NCBI GenBank assembly: GCA_900541665.1
Contig: UQKV01000003.1
Coordinates: 23,946 to 87,945, forward strand
DNA length: 64,000 nt
Direction of reading: 5' to 3'
Source of the DNA: an uncultured Collinsella sp.
GTDB taxonomy: Bacteria; Actinomycetota; Coriobacteriia; Coriobacteriales; Coriobacteriaceae
A program made the position numbers and the translations under genes. Numbering within the stretch: position 1 is the stretch's first letter; the number at the start of each line of letters is the position of its first letter. Under the pieces are notes generated by a model. That model searched no databases. It had not been told where the DNA came from and saw only the letters and a list, made by a program, of their open reading frames with translations. Of the stretch, positions 32,711 to 42,008 are shown piece by piece.

Positions 32711-33559
32711 TTAATCGAGCATAGTAACCGGCACCGTGATCTGCGTCACGTAGGTCGCGGGGTCGTCGCTGATGATGTCATCGATCAGGGCAATCTCGCG
32801 TGATGGACCGGCGGGTGTCAGTCCGTGCTCGCGCATATAGCCGAGCAGCTGCTTATAGCGCGGGCCCGCTTGCCCGTGCGTGCCGCGAAAGCTAATGGTC
32901 AGGCAGAGCGCGGCGGGTCGCACCTCGACATCGCCCAGGTATTCATCGGTATCGTCGAGCAGCAGGAAGACCTCGTCGTAGCCGTCAAAGTCGCCGGCGG
33001 CCAGGCGCTCGGCGCTAATCCCAACGCCTAAGTTGCCCAGAAAGACAAAGGTCTCGTGCTGTCCCTTCTGCAATTGACGAATCTGCCACTCCAGCGCATA
33101 GGCGTCGGTAGGGTTGACGCGTTCGCGCAAGATGGCGCAGCGAAGCTCGGGCGCATCGATTGTGCAAATGGTATCGAGCTCGGTGTTCAAGGCATCGTGG
33201 AGCAGCGCAAGTCGGTTGTCAATCTTGCGTGACACGCGTTCGAGCTCGTGGCGCTTGCGCTCGATGAGCTCCTGCTGCTGAGCTAGCTGCCGCTGCATAA
33301 GGTCCACATCGCGCGTGGTCACAAACTCGCGGATTTGTGCTAACGGCAAGTTGAGAACGCGCAGGTGGCTGATGGTGTTGAGGGTGGAGAGCTGCCGCGA
33401 TCCGTAGTAGCGGTACCCACTTGCCGGATCGATGTGCGCCGGGTCCAGCAAGCCCGTCTGCTCGTAATGACGTAGCGTCCCCACGCTCAGGTTAAACAGG
33501 CGCGCCACCTCGCCAATGCGGAGCAGGCCCTCGGTATGTTCGGTTGGCGAGTCGGCCAT
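32711..33559 (-). CDS. MerR-family regulator with GyrI-like effector domain
   Basis: 282 residues. N-terminal MerR helix-turn-helix LLRIGEVARLFNLSVGTLRHYEQTGLLDPAHID...YRYY, a long coiled coil (~90-130) and a C-terminal effector-binding region like BmrR/GyrI. It lies immediately downstream of the MATE exporter gene in the same direction, so it probably senses the exported compound and controls the operon. Confidence 0.88.
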   Translation of the reverse strand: MADSPTEHTEGLLRIGEVARLFNLSVGTLRHYEQTGLLDPAHIDPASGYRYYGSRQLSTLNTISHLRVLNLPLAQIREFVTTRDVDLMQRQLAQQQELIERKRHELERVSRKIDNRLALLHDALNTELDTICTIDAPELRCAILRERVNPTDAYALEWQIRQLQKGQHETFVFLGNLGVGISAERLAAGDFDGYDEVFLLLDDTDEYLGDVEVRPAALCLTISFRGTHGQAGPRYKQLLGYMREHGLTPAGPSREIALIDDIISDDPATYVTQITVPVTMLD

Positions 33560-33615
33560 GGGATCGCTCCTTTCGGTAAAAAGCAGGGGAGGGGCGCCAG
33601 GCTCGCGTCGCCCCG

Positions 33616-34962
33616 CTACGCTGCCAACTTGTCAAAAGCCCCGCGCCGGTTGAGCACGGTAAACGCGATAACACAGATGACTGCCGACAAAATCGATCCG
33701 CACGGCGAGGCGATGCCCATGGGAAACAGCGTGTCGGAATAGGCGTTCGACAGCAGCCATGCGCCCGGCACGCGAATGAGCGCCACGGCCAGCACGTTGT
33801 GCGCAAAGCCGATGTAGCTCTTGCCGTATGCAGCGAAAAAGCCGCTAAAGCAAATGTGGATGCCGGCAAAAATCGCGTCGAAAATGTAGCTGCACATATA
33901 ACCGGTGCCGGCCGCGACTACTGCAGCGTCCTTGGCAAAAAAGCCAATAAACGCCGGCGCCACCAGCCACATCAGCACTGTGATCAGACAGCCATACACT
34001 ACTGAGATGGTCATGGCGTTTTTGAGTACCTGACGTGCGCGGTCGCCCTTGCCCGCGCCGGCGTTTTGCGCCGTGAGTGCGCTGACGGTGGCGCCCATGG
34101 AACTCGGCACAATGAACAAAAAGCTGATCATCTTCTCGACCAGGCCCACGGCGGCGGCGTCGACGAGCCCTCGGTGGTTGGCGATGACGGTGATAAACAT
34201 AAACGCCACCTGGATGCAGCCGTCCTGCACGGCCACAGGCACGCCGATCTTAAGAATGCTGCCGAGCACCTCGGGCTGGGGGCGCAGGTCGCTGCGCTTA
34301 ACGTGGATGTTCGTGCGGCGGCTCTTGAGCCACACGAGCGCGAGGGCAACGCTGGCCGTCTGCGCGGTCACCGTGCCGAGCGCCGCGCCCACGGGGCCGA
34401 GCCCCATGTGCCCGATAAACAGAAAATCGAGCGCGATGTTGATGATGCATGCCACGCCGATCACATACATGGGCGAGCGCGAATCTCCCAGCCCTCGAAA
34501 GATGGCCGAAAGAATGTTGTACGCGGCGATAAAGGGAATGCCTACAAAGCAAATGCGCAGGTAGGCGGCGGTGCCTTCGACTGCCTCGGCCGGCGTGCCA
34601 ATGAGCGCCACGATTTGCGGGCACAGCGCAAGCAGGACAGCGGCCAGTACCACCGAGACACCCATAAAGAGCGTGATGGTGTTGCCGATGGCGGTCTCGG
34701 CGCGGTCGAAGCGGCGCGAGCCCACGGCGTGGCCGACGATGACCGTCGTTCCCATGGCCAGGCCCACGAGCGTCACGGTAATGATATAGAGCGTCTGCGC
34801 GCCATTGCCCACAGCGGTGATGCCGGCGGCGCCGCTAAACTGCCCCATCATGTACAGGTCGGCCATGCCGTAGAGCATCTGCAAAAAGTACGAGAGCATA
34901 TAAGGCAGGGCAAAGACCGCGATGGTCTTAAGGACATTGCCGCGTGTGAGGTCGTGTTCCAT
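33616..34962 (-). CDS. MATE-family efflux transporter
   Basis: 448 residues with ~12 membrane segments in two homologous halves. Typical features are ALPYMLSYFLQMLYGMADLYMMGQF at the start of the first half and GVPVAVQDGCIQVAFMFITVIAN at the start of the second. Such Na+ or H+ antiporters export cationic drugs or metabolites. The MerR regulator gene follows 56 bases downstream. The region 34963-35115 upstream holds its promoter. Confidence 0.92.
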   Translation of the reverse strand: MEHDLTRGNVLKTIAVFALPYMLSYFLQMLYGMADLYMMGQFSGAAGITAVGNGAQTLYIITVTLVGLAMGTTVIVGHAVGSRRFDRAETAIGNTITLFMGVSVVLAAVLLALCPQIVALIGTPAEAVEGTAAYLRICFVGIPFIAAYNILSAIFRGLGDSRSPMYVIGVACIINIALDFLFIGHMGLGPVGAALGTVTAQTASVALALVWLKSRRTNIHVKRSDLRPQPEVLGSILKIGVPVAVQDGCIQVAFMFITVIANHRGLVDAAAVGLVEKMISFLFIVPSSMGATVSALTAQNAGAGKGDRARQVLKNAMTISVVYGCLITVLMWLVAPAFIGFFAKDAAVVAAGTGYMCSYIFDAIFAGIHICFSGFFAAYGKSYIGFAHNVLAVALIRVPGAWLLSNAYSDTLFPMGIASPCGSILSAVICVIAFTVLNRRGAFDKLAA

Positions 34963-35115
34963 GGGCAGGGTACTTTCTGGCTTGGTTCGTTTAGGTACCA
35001 GTGTAGTGAAAACCCTACAACGATTGTAGAGTCAAGGTTTGTGTTGACGACGGGGCGAAAAATAGTCACGCTCCAAGCACGATGCTTTGGCCCTCTGTGC
35101 CCCTCACCTCGCCTC

Positions 35116-35180
35116 AAACCATCACAACATTCAACGTTTTTTGCCAAAATCGGGAAAAGCATCGAATGTTGTGATGGTTT
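35116..35180. repeat. Hairpin repeat family B, copy 1
   Basis: AAACCATCACAACATTCAACG ... CGAATGTTGTGATGGTTT around a GCCAAAAtCGGGAAAAGC centre. Copies recur at 36361, 40467 and 50842. Together with copy 2 it brackets the gene at 35282. Confidence 0.85.
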
Positions 35181-35281
35181 TTCTGCCACTCGATCGGGTG
35201 GAATTGCTTTCTTGCGCGCGAAGGTGTGCGGACCCGTGGGCAGGGGAATAAGGTTGGTTATCCGACTCCATTGGAGGGCTC

Positions 35282-36319
35282 ATGGACCTGCCGATCGTCC
35301 TGTCCCATAAGACTGCCTGGCTGTACCACAACGTGGCGCGCCCGTCCGAGCCGCTCTCGCGAGCAAGCAGCCTATACGATGAGGACTCGCTTGCTAACGA
35401 GGCGGAACCGGCCGCGAGCCTGCCCAAATTGGGACTCGATGCCAAGGGGCTGAGGGCTTCGACGGCCGTCGGGATCGTTACCGACTATCTAGTTTCGCTC
35501 GGTATTCCACGAGAAGAGCTCGATCATATCGACGCGCTCGTCAACTTCGATTTTGAGCGCTCGACGCCGGCTGGATTTAGGTGCCACGTGTTTGGGGCGC
35601 CGGTACCTTCAGACCATCTTATCGAGGTGGCGGAGGGCCTTCTGGTGGTTGATGAGCCCATGTGCTTTGTCCAGGCGGGTTCGTGGATGAGTGAGCCCGA
35701 GCAGCTGGAATATGGCTACGGAATCTGCGCCCGATACCATTTGAATCATCTGTCGACAGGCGATTATATCGAGATGGGGCAGAGGTATACCGTTGCCGAC
35801 TTGATTGCTTATTGCAATGAGAACCGATCTCGTCAGGGGGCTATACGCGCGGCCGCCGTGCTCAAGCGCGTGCACGATGGCGCGCGGTCGCCCATGGAGA
35901 CGGCCACCGCAATCATGGTCGTAGCAAAACGTTCCCAGGGAGGGCTGGGATACGCCAAGATCGAGCTCAACCATCGGGTCGATGTTCCCAACGAGTTCAA
36001 GTATCTCGCAAAGGCCGGATATTTCGAGATCGACGTATATGCGCCCGCGAGCGGTACGGGGATTGAATACAACGGTTCGGACCATCTTGATAAACAGCGC
36101 AGCGCGTCGGATGCGGAGCGTATGACCGTGCTGAGCGCGCTGGGCTTTAGGATGATCGTCCTCACCGGGACTCAGTTTGCCCACCAGCTGCAATTGCATC
36201 GGGCGATGAACGCCATCGCGCTCGCTATGGGCCTTAAGTGCGACCGAAGCGAAGCGTTTCAGAAACGTCAGAACGACCTGCGAGAATTCGTGATTCGGCA
36301 CTGGGACGGCGGCCTTTAG
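35282..36319 (+). CDS. Uncharacterised protein with a DUF559/Vsr-like PD-(D/E)XK-type C-terminal domain
   Basis: 345 residues. The C-terminal GIEYNGSDHLDKQRSASDAERM then LGFRMIVLTGTQF resembles the core of DUF559-like endonucleases (acidic residue on a strand, then H-x-x-K/R-x-x-x-D-x-x-R). The middle (GFRCHVFGAPVPSDHLIEV) recalls AbiEi-type regulator segments often seen in Coriobacteria paralogs. The weak GGAGGGCTC site precedes the ATG. No partner gene is adjacent; repeat B copies lie on both sides. Could be a DNA nuclease or a catalytically dead relative. Confidence 0.6.
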   Translation: MDLPIVLSHKTAWLYHNVARPSEPLSRASSLYDEDSLANEAEPAASLPKLGLDAKGLRASTAVGIVTDYLVSLGIPREELDHIDALVNFDFERSTPAGFRCHVFGAPVPSDHLIEVAEGLLVVDEPMCFVQAGSWMSEPEQLEYGYGICARYHLNHLSTGDYIEMGQRYTVADLIAYCNENRSRQGAIRAAAVLKRVHDGARSPMETATAIMVVAKRSQGGLGYAKIELNHRVDVPNEFKYLAKAGYFEIDVYAPASGTGIEYNGSDHLDKQRSASDAERMTVLSALGFRMIVLTGTQFAHQLQLHRAMNAIALAMGLKCDRSEAFQKRQNDLREFVIRHWDGGL

Positions 36320-36360
36320 GGACGCTTTGGTCCTTCTACGGGGTGCCGTGGGCGGGCAAA

Positions 36361-36420
36361 CCATCACAACATTCGACGTTTATTGCCAAAAACGGGAAAA
36401 GCATCGAATGTTGTGATGGT
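36361..36420. repeat. Hairpin repeat family B, copy 2
   Basis: CCATCACAACATTCGACG ... CATCGAATGTTGTGATGG around TTGCCAAAAACGGGAAAAG; differs from copy 1 at only a few positions. Confidence 0.85.
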
Positions 36421-36552
36421 CTGTGCTGAGGATGGGCTTGGATAGTCCGTCTTGCTCGAAGCGACCTGTCCTGTCGTACGGGTGTCGGCACGATTCTCTC
36501 GTGGGGTATTATGTTTTCCGAAGAATAAAACGCCGCGTGAGGGGAGGGCTGC

Positions 36553-37608
36553 GTGGACGGGCACGTGCAACATGACGGCTTTGGCCGCGATATCAACTAC
36601 CTGCGCATTGCCGTTACCGACAAGTGCAATTTCCGCTGCATTTACTGCATGCCGGCCGATGGCGTGACGCCCCGCGCACACGACGAGCTGCTCAGCGCCG
36701 AGGAAATCGCCCGTTTTGTGCGCCTGGTGGCGGGGGAGGGCATTCGCCGCGTGCGCCTGACGGGCGGCGAGCCGCTGGTCAGCCGCCGCATCATCCCGCT
36801 CATTCGCGACATCCGCGCGATTCCGCAGATCGAGGACATCTCGCTTACCACCAACGGCGCCCTGCTGCCCAAGCTGGCGCCGCAGCTCAAAGACGCTGGG
36901 CTTAACCGCGTCAACATCTCGCTCGACACGCTCGACCCTACGCTGTTTGGAAAGATCACGCGCCTGGGTCGGCTCGAGCAGACCATGGCCGGTATCGACG
37001 CGGCGCTGGCCTGGGGCTTTGAGCCCGTTAAGGTCAACTGCGTTGTGGTGCGCCGGCTCAACCAGGATGTGGCGGCCCTCGCACGGCTGACCGTCGACCG
37101 CCCCATCCACCTGCGCTTTATCGAATACATGCCCATCGGCGACGAGCGCACGAGCTCGCATTGCGCTGTGGACCCGCATGCGCCCGCGCTCAATCCCGAG
37201 CTGTGGGATGCGAGCGATACCGTGCCGAGTGACGAGCTGCGGGCGCGCATCAATGCCGGGGCCGCGGCGGCGGGACTGGGCGAGCTCGAGCCGCTCGGAA
37301 TCAACGACGCTCCTGCCGGCGCGGGTCCTGCGCGCTATTGGCACTTTCCGGGTGCGGCGGGAACGGTCGGTTTCATTAGCGCCATGTCTAATCATTTTTG
37401 TGCGAATTGCAACCGTCTGCGCCTGACGGCAGACGGCAACGTGCGTCCGTGCCTGTTTAGCGATGCCGAGTATTCGGTGCGTGAGGCGCTGCGTCGTGGT
37501 GATGATATGCAGGTACTTTCGATTTGGCGCGATGCCGTGGCCCACAAACCGCAGGAACACGCGATAATTGAGGGCACGCAACGATTTATGTCCCAAATCG
37601 GAGGATGA
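36553..37608 (+). CDS. moaA: GTP 3',8-cyclase (molybdenum cofactor biosynthesis)
   Basis: 351 residues from a GTG start with GAGGGGAGGG upstream. Radical-SAM cluster CNFRCIYC near residue 25, GGEP, and the C-terminal second cluster CANC...RPCL with the conserved terminal Gly-Gly (QIGG) needed for activity. It converts GTP to the 3',8-cyclo intermediate used by MoaC, which is encoded by the next gene 4 bases downstream. Confidence 0.95.
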   Translation: MDGHVQHDGFGRDINYLRIAVTDKCNFRCIYCMPADGVTPRAHDELLSAEEIARFVRLVAGEGIRRVRLTGGEPLVSRRIIPLIRDIRAIPQIEDISLTTNGALLPKLAPQLKDAGLNRVNISLDTLDPTLFGKITRLGRLEQTMAGIDAALAWGFEPVKVNCVVVRRLNQDVAALARLTVDRPIHLRFIEYMPIGDERTSSHCAVDPHAPALNPELWDASDTVPSDELRARINAGAAAAGLGELEPLGINDAPAGAGPARYWHFPGAAGTVGFISAMSNHFCANCNRLRLTADGNVRPCLFSDAEYSVREALRRGDDMQVLSIWRDAVAHKPQEHAIIEGTQRFMSQIGG

Positions 37609-37612
37609 TCAT

Positions 37613-38911
37613 ATGGCCAAGAGCAGGTACGCCGATGCCACCAAGGCCGCTCGCAGGGCCGCGATGTCTGCCCATGCGGCCGCGGTGAATGCCGACAACG
37701 CCGACGCGTCCGCGCAGCCGACTGCCAGTGCTGCCATCGAGCCCGCCCGTGACGCCCGTCGCGACGAGCTGACGCACGTGGACGCCAAGGGCGAGGTACG
37801 CATGGTCGACGTGTCCGACAAGGCCGAGACCCATCGCATCGCCATCGCCGAGGGCACCATCCTCATGCATCCCGAGACGCAGGCCATGGTGCTGCAGGAC
37901 CGCGCCAAAAAGGGCGACGTGCTTGCCTGCGCGCGCGTGGCGGGCATTATGGCCATCAAGCGCACGAGCGACATCATCCCCATGTGCCATCCGCTGCTCA
38001 TTACCAAGAGCAAGTGCGACATTGCGCCCATCGCTCCGGCGGGGACGCCTGCCGAGGACGTGCCCGAGGGCTGGGCGCCGGCGCGCGCGGACGGACAGGT
38101 TGGCTTTCACGTGCTGGTCACGGCGGGCGTGACGGGCAAGACGGGTATCGAGATGGAGGCTCTGACCGGCGCGAGCGCTGCATGTCTTACGATTTATGAC
38201 ATGTGCAAGGCCGTCGATCGCGGCATGGAGATCGTCGACGTGCGCCTGCTGCACAAGGAAGGCGGCCGCTCGGGCATATGGGACCGCGCAGAGCGTCAGG
38301 CCGCTGCTGTTGAGGCCGTGGGAGCCGCGGGCGACGCACCCGCGAGCGCACCCATCGCCGTCGCGCCTGCAGCTCCGGCTCCGGCCGTCCCTGCGATCGC
38401 GTTTATCGGCTACCAAAACTCGGGCAAGACCACGCTCGTCGAGAAGGTCATCGCCGAGCTCACACGCCGTGGCCTGCGCGTGGGCTCGCTCAAACATCAT
38501 GGGCATCATGGCTTTGATATCGATGTGCCCGCTAAGGACACCTGGCGCCATCACCAGGCCGGATCCAAGCACGTGGGGCTCATCTGCGCCACGCGCTGGG
38601 CGGAGTACGCCGATACGCGCGAGGAGGACGAGATGCCCGCGCGCGAGCTGCTGTCGCGCTACAACGATGTCGACGTGGTGATCATCGAGGGCTACAAGAC
38701 CGAGGGCTTCGACAACATCGTCGTCGCGCGATCGGGCGTCGACCGTCTGCGCGGCAAGAGCTCGCTCGACCTGGTCGACGGTCACACGCTGGCCCTTGCC
38801 TGCAACGAAGCCCTTGCACGTCAGGCCTTCGACGCCGGCTTTGCGACCCGAGCCATCAACATCAACGACGCCCGAGCCATCTGCGACCTCATCCAAGATC
38901 ATCTGGCCTAA
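37613..38911 (+). CDS. MoaC-MobB fusion: cyclic pyranopterin monophosphate synthase plus molybdopterin-guanine dinucleotide GTP-binding domain
   Basis: 432 residues. After a basic/Ala-rich ~50-residue N-terminus, residues ~55-220 are MoaC (RMVDVSDKAETHR, KRTSDIIPMCHPL, VTGKTGIEMEALTGAS, MCKAVDRGM). A ~35-residue Ala/Pro linker follows, then MobB at ~262-432 with Walker A GYQNSGKTT and LKHHGH. Both halves look catalytically complete. MoaC and MobB act at opposite ends of the pathway, so the fusion is unusual. AATCGGAGG precedes the ATG at 37613. moaB/moeA/mobA are not in the window. Confidence 0.92.
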   Translation: MAKSRYADATKAARRAAMSAHAAAVNADNADASAQPTASAAIEPARDARRDELTHVDAKGEVRMVDVSDKAETHRIAIAEGTILMHPETQAMVLQDRAKKGDVLACARVAGIMAIKRTSDIIPMCHPLLITKSKCDIAPIAPAGTPAEDVPEGWAPARADGQVGFHVLVTAGVTGKTGIEMEALTGASAACLTIYDMCKAVDRGMEIVDVRLLHKEGGRSGIWDRAERQAAAVEAVGAAGDAPASAPIAVAPAAPAPAVPAIAFIGYQNSGKTTLVEKVIAELTRRGLRVGSLKHHGHHGFDIDVPAKDTWRHHQAGSKHVGLICATRWAEYADTREEDEMPARELLSRYNDVDVVIIEGYKTEGFDNIVVARSGVDRLRGKSSLDLVDGHTLALACNEALARQAFDAGFATRAININDARAICDLIQDHLA

Positions 38912-38953
38912 AACCTGCCAAAAAGGGACAGGTTTATTTTGGCAGGTTTTATC
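38910..38953 (+). terminator. Terminator after the moaC-mobB gene
   Basis: AAAACCTGCCAAAA / TTTTGGCAGGTTTT 14-bp stem with a GGGACAGGTTTA loop; the loop motif GGGACAGG resembles repeat family C. Confidence 0.8.
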
Positions 38954-38969
38954 TGGGCAAACGTCATTT

Positions 38970-39005
38970 CCACCACAAAGGGGCCAGGCACCTTTGTGGT
39001 GGTTT
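38970..39005. repeat. Hairpin repeat family C, copy 2
   Basis: CCACCACAAAGGGGCCAGGC ... CCTTTGTGGTGG then TTTTT, so it could also terminate transcription. Confidence 0.85.
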
Positions 39006-39176
39006 TTGCTTTGGTAGATGGTTGGGACATGCCTTACAATCTACCAAGTAGTTCATGACGGGCGAAAAACGGAGAGAAGGGGCTTGATGCGTCCTTAATG
39101 TTTCATGCGGATAGATTAATTTGACAGACGGTGGCGAATGCCCACCGCCCGTATTCGTATGAAACAAGGAGTCTCC

Positions 39177-40463
39177 ATGCTCGCCTCTCTTTTTTCAAAG
39201 CCTCAATCATCGCTGTCCGCGCAGGCCAGGCGCCTGGTGGCGATGCGCTTTCTCATCTACACCGGTTTTCAGACCAGCTACTTTATCGGCGTCATCGGAA
39301 CGCTCACCTATGCGGACGACGCTTCGGTCGTTGCGACATCGCTGGCCGTCCTGTTTATGAACGTTTTCGTGATCCTGGGGTCCTTTGCGGGTGGAGCGGC
39401 GCTCGACGCTTTGGGCCCGCGCCGCCATTTTTCGCTGAGCATCGTCGGCGCGCTGACAACCGGCGCGGCGATTATCGCCTTTGGCAGCGCGACCGGAACA
39501 GTCCTTGCCGGCGCGGTGCTCCTGGGCTTTGTGATGGGGTTCGCCCAGCCCATCGCCACATCCTATCCAGCCTACCTCACTGACGACCCCGTCGAGCTCA
39601 AAGACATCAACTCCGCCATCGCCATGTTTTCAAACGTGAGTATCATCGTCGGCCCCACGCTGGGCGGCTTTGTCGCGGCGGCTGCATCGTCACGCGCGGT
39701 GTTCGTGCTCATGATGATCTTTACCGTACTGGCGCTCGTCGCCGGTTGGGGCTTTAGACAAAGTGCAGGTCAGGCCGCCACACACGAAGGCAAACCCGCG
39801 ATTGGCGACATCACATCAGACAAGGCCAGCCAAAGTCCCGACCGCAACACATCTTCCCGTGCCACCTTCGCAGCCAGCATCAAGACAGTCTTCACCAACA
39901 GCGTCCTCGCGCTACTTTTCTGCATCATTTTTCTTTCGAACTTTGGCTACGGAGCCTTCGATCCGCTCGAGTCGTTTTTCTATCGTGATGTCCTACGCGT
40001 CGGCGTTGAGTGGATGGGCTGGCTCTCGTCGGCCTCGGGTGTGGGCGCGGTGCTGGGTGCCGTGCTCGCGCTCCGCTTGTCGCCGCACTTGGTCAACCTT
40101 AAAACGCTGCTCGTGGCGCTCATGTCCGTGGGTCTGGGAAGTTTGCTCTATGTGGGGACACCGTACGTGGGCGTAGCCCTCGTCGGACAGATTGCCCTGG
40201 GCGTGGCCTGGGGTGTCGTCAACCCGCTCCACAACACGATCGTGCAAACGACGGCCCCGCTCGAGCAGCTCGGCCGCGTCAACTCGGTCATGGGCTTTGG
40301 CAATATGTTCGCCGGCGTGGCCCCTCTGGCGGTTGCACCGTGGCTGGCGGCAACATTTGGCGTACAACGGACACTCGTGGGGGCAGGCATGGTCGTGACG
40401 GCGGTTCCCGCGGCGCTGCTGCTGTTTGGACGCCGGCATTTGGATCGTGCCGCAAAGCAGTAA
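39177..40463 (+). CDS. MFS transporter
   Basis: 428 residues with ~12 hydrophobic segments and a polar central loop (~195-225). Motif-A-like GGAALDALGPRR and the late GVAWGVVNPLHNTIVQ segment, with AAALGRVNSVMGF-type wording, resemble the enterobactin-exporter/MFS_3 group. Start at 39177 follows AAGGAG by 6 bases; the ATG at 39138 lacks a site. Substrate unknown. Confidence 0.85.
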   Translation: MLASLFSKPQSSLSAQARRLVAMRFLIYTGFQTSYFIGVIGTLTYADDASVVATSLAVLFMNVFVILGSFAGGAALDALGPRRHFSLSIVGALTTGAAIIAFGSATGTVLAGAVLLGFVMGFAQPIATSYPAYLTDDPVELKDINSAIAMFSNVSIIVGPTLGGFVAAAASSRAVFVLMMIFTVLALVAGWGFRQSAGQAATHEGKPAIGDITSDKASQSPDRNTSSRATFAASIKTVFTNSVLALLFCIIFLSNFGYGAFDPLESFFYRDVLRVGVEWMGWLSSASGVGAVLGAVLALRLSPHLVNLKTLLVALMSVGLGSLLYVGTPYVGVALVGQIALGVAWGVVNPLHNTIVQTTAPLEQLGRVNSVMGFGNMFAGVAPLAVAPWLAATFGVQRTLVGAGMVVTAVPAALLLFGRRHLDRAAKQ

Positions 40464-40466
40464 AAA

Positions 40467-40524
40467 CCATCACAACATTCAGCGAAAATCGCGATTTTGA
40501 CGAAAAGCGTCGAATGTTGTGATG
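40467..40524. repeat. Hairpin repeat family B, copy 3
   Basis: CCATCACAACATTCAGCG ... CGTCGAATGTTGTGATG around AAAATCGCGATTTTG; the central palindrome differs from copies 1-2 but is shared with copy 4. It begins 4 bases past the MFS stop. Confidence 0.85.
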
Positions 40525-40560
40525 CTTTGCGACTCGGGCCAGGCCACCCTTCTGATCCGG

Positions 40561-40592
40561 CCACCACAAAGGGGGCAGGCACCTTTGTGGCG
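40561..40592. repeat. Hairpin repeat family C, copy 3
   Basis: CCACCACAAAGGGGGCAGGC ... ACCTTTGTGG, directly after repeat B copy 3, in the promoter region of the HAD gene. Confidence 0.85.
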
Positions 40593-40680
40593 ATCGGGTC
40601 CCAACGGCCTGCGCCTTGGTATACCATGTACACCATTTCCGACCACATTCAGCACCGCCGCACAACCCAGAAAGGCCCCC

Positions 40681-41502
40681 ATGGACACCACCTTCAGCCA
40701 CATCAAAGCCGTGTTCTGCGATATCGACGGCACGCTGCTCACGAGCCAGCACACGGTGTCCCCGCGCACCGTGGCGGCGATCCGCGCCCTGCGCGAGCGC
40801 GGCGTGCTCTTTGGCCTGTGCACCGGGCGCGACGCCCACGCGACCGAGGCCATGTACGAGCTCTGGGGCATCGAAGGCCTGGTGGACGTGATGGTGGGCT
40901 GCGGTGGCGCCGAGGTCATCGACCGCGCGCACGACATCAACGAGCTGAGCTATCCGCTGCCGGGCGAGACCATCGCGCGCATCTGCAAGCACATGGCGGA
41001 CCTTCCTGCAACGCCCGTCTGCCCCCGAGACGGCGTGTTCTACGTGCCCGAGAGCAACGCGTGCGTCGAGCACCTGTCGCGCGTCGACGGCGTGCCCTAC
41101 CAGGTGGTCGATTTTGCCGAGTTCTTGCGCGAGCCGCAGCCCAAGGTGATGTTTACCATGGCGCCCGAGGTAATGCCGCGGGTGATTGAGCGGGCGTCGA
41201 CGTTTGCCGATGACACTGTTAAGGCGGCGGCTCTGCAAACCACGCAGCGGCTCTACGAGTTTATGGATCCGCGCGTGTCCAAGACGCGCGGCCTTGTGCG
41301 CGTGGCGGAGCTCAACGACATGGAGCTCCAGGACATCTGCGTGTTTGGCGATGCGGACAACGACACCTGCATGGTGGCTGACGCCGGCGTGGGCGTGGCC
41401 ATGGCAAATGGCAGCGATGCCACCCGTGCCGCCGCCGATTTTGTAACCGCGAGCAACGACAAAGACGGCATCGCGATCTTTATCGAGGAACATCTGCTGT
41501 AG
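40681..41502 (+). CDS. Cof-type HAD-superfamily phosphatase
   Basis: 273 residues. HAD motif I AVFCDIDGTLLTS near the N-terminus, motif II CTGRD, a cap domain, and motif IV ICVFGDADND...DAGVGVAMANGSDATRAAADFVT. These enzymes dephosphorylate sugar phosphates or flavin-type metabolites; the substrate is not predictable here. The start at 40681 follows GAAAGGCCCCC; upstream in-frame ORF sequence lies within repeat C. Confidence 0.9.
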   Translation: MDTTFSHIKAVFCDIDGTLLTSQHTVSPRTVAAIRALRERGVLFGLCTGRDAHATEAMYELWGIEGLVDVMVGCGGAEVIDRAHDINELSYPLPGETIARICKHMADLPATPVCPRDGVFYVPESNACVEHLSRVDGVPYQVVDFAEFLREPQPKVMFTMAPEVMPRVIERASTFADDTVKAAALQTTQRLYEFMDPRVSKTRGLVRVAELNDMELQDICVFGDADNDTCMVADAGVGVAMANGSDATRAAADFVTASNDKDGIAIFIEEHLL

Positions 41503-41516
41503 CGCAGGGGGAGAAC

Positions 41517-41548
41517 CGCCACAAAAGGGGCAGGCACCTTTGCGGTGG
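41517..41548. repeat. Hairpin repeat family C, copy 4
   Basis: CCGCCACAAAAGGGGCAGGC ... ACCTTTGCGGTGG, 15 bases after the HAD gene stop. Confidence 0.85.
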
Positions 41549-42008
41549 CCTCAGGCGATTTGGGCGAATTGATACCTAAAAACTGCGCGAAAACACAAAT
41601 AACGTTGTCTGAACATCACGCCTCTAACCACCGATGGGTTAAAGATATTCTCATCAGTTTGATAGGATATTCCTTCCGGTTAATGACCTACCGCTCACGG
41701 TCGATTTTCGACCGTGAGCAGGATGTTTGCTCTTGAGCAAAATGTTGTGCAAATAAATCTAATGCCATTAAAAAAATGATGGGCAACTAAATTACCAGCA
41801 GAAACAAAAAATAGATAGCGAATAAACAAAGGTAAATCTGAGCAAATGTCAAGAGAATTGAGAATTCGCTACAAAACTATCGGTTTTCTTGCTCAGATGT
41901 TCAAACAATCTCTACAATATGGATTACTAAGCGTGCGCAATTACAGATTGCGCAGATACGTTTGATAGTGAAAGAGCAAGATCGCGGTCTCTTGGGGAGG
42001 AGACATCG
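41549..42008. other. AT-rich intergenic region upstream of the pilus island
   Basis: No gene seen. It contains a perfect 12-bp inverted repeat GCTCACGGTCGA/TCGACCGTGAGC (41693-41719, 3-base loop), several GAGCAA-containing motifs (TTGCTC/GAGCAA at ~41728, 41735, 41839, 41890), and long A/T runs. The sharp drop in GC compared with either side suggests the pilus cassette boundary and probably its promoter. Confidence 0.5.
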
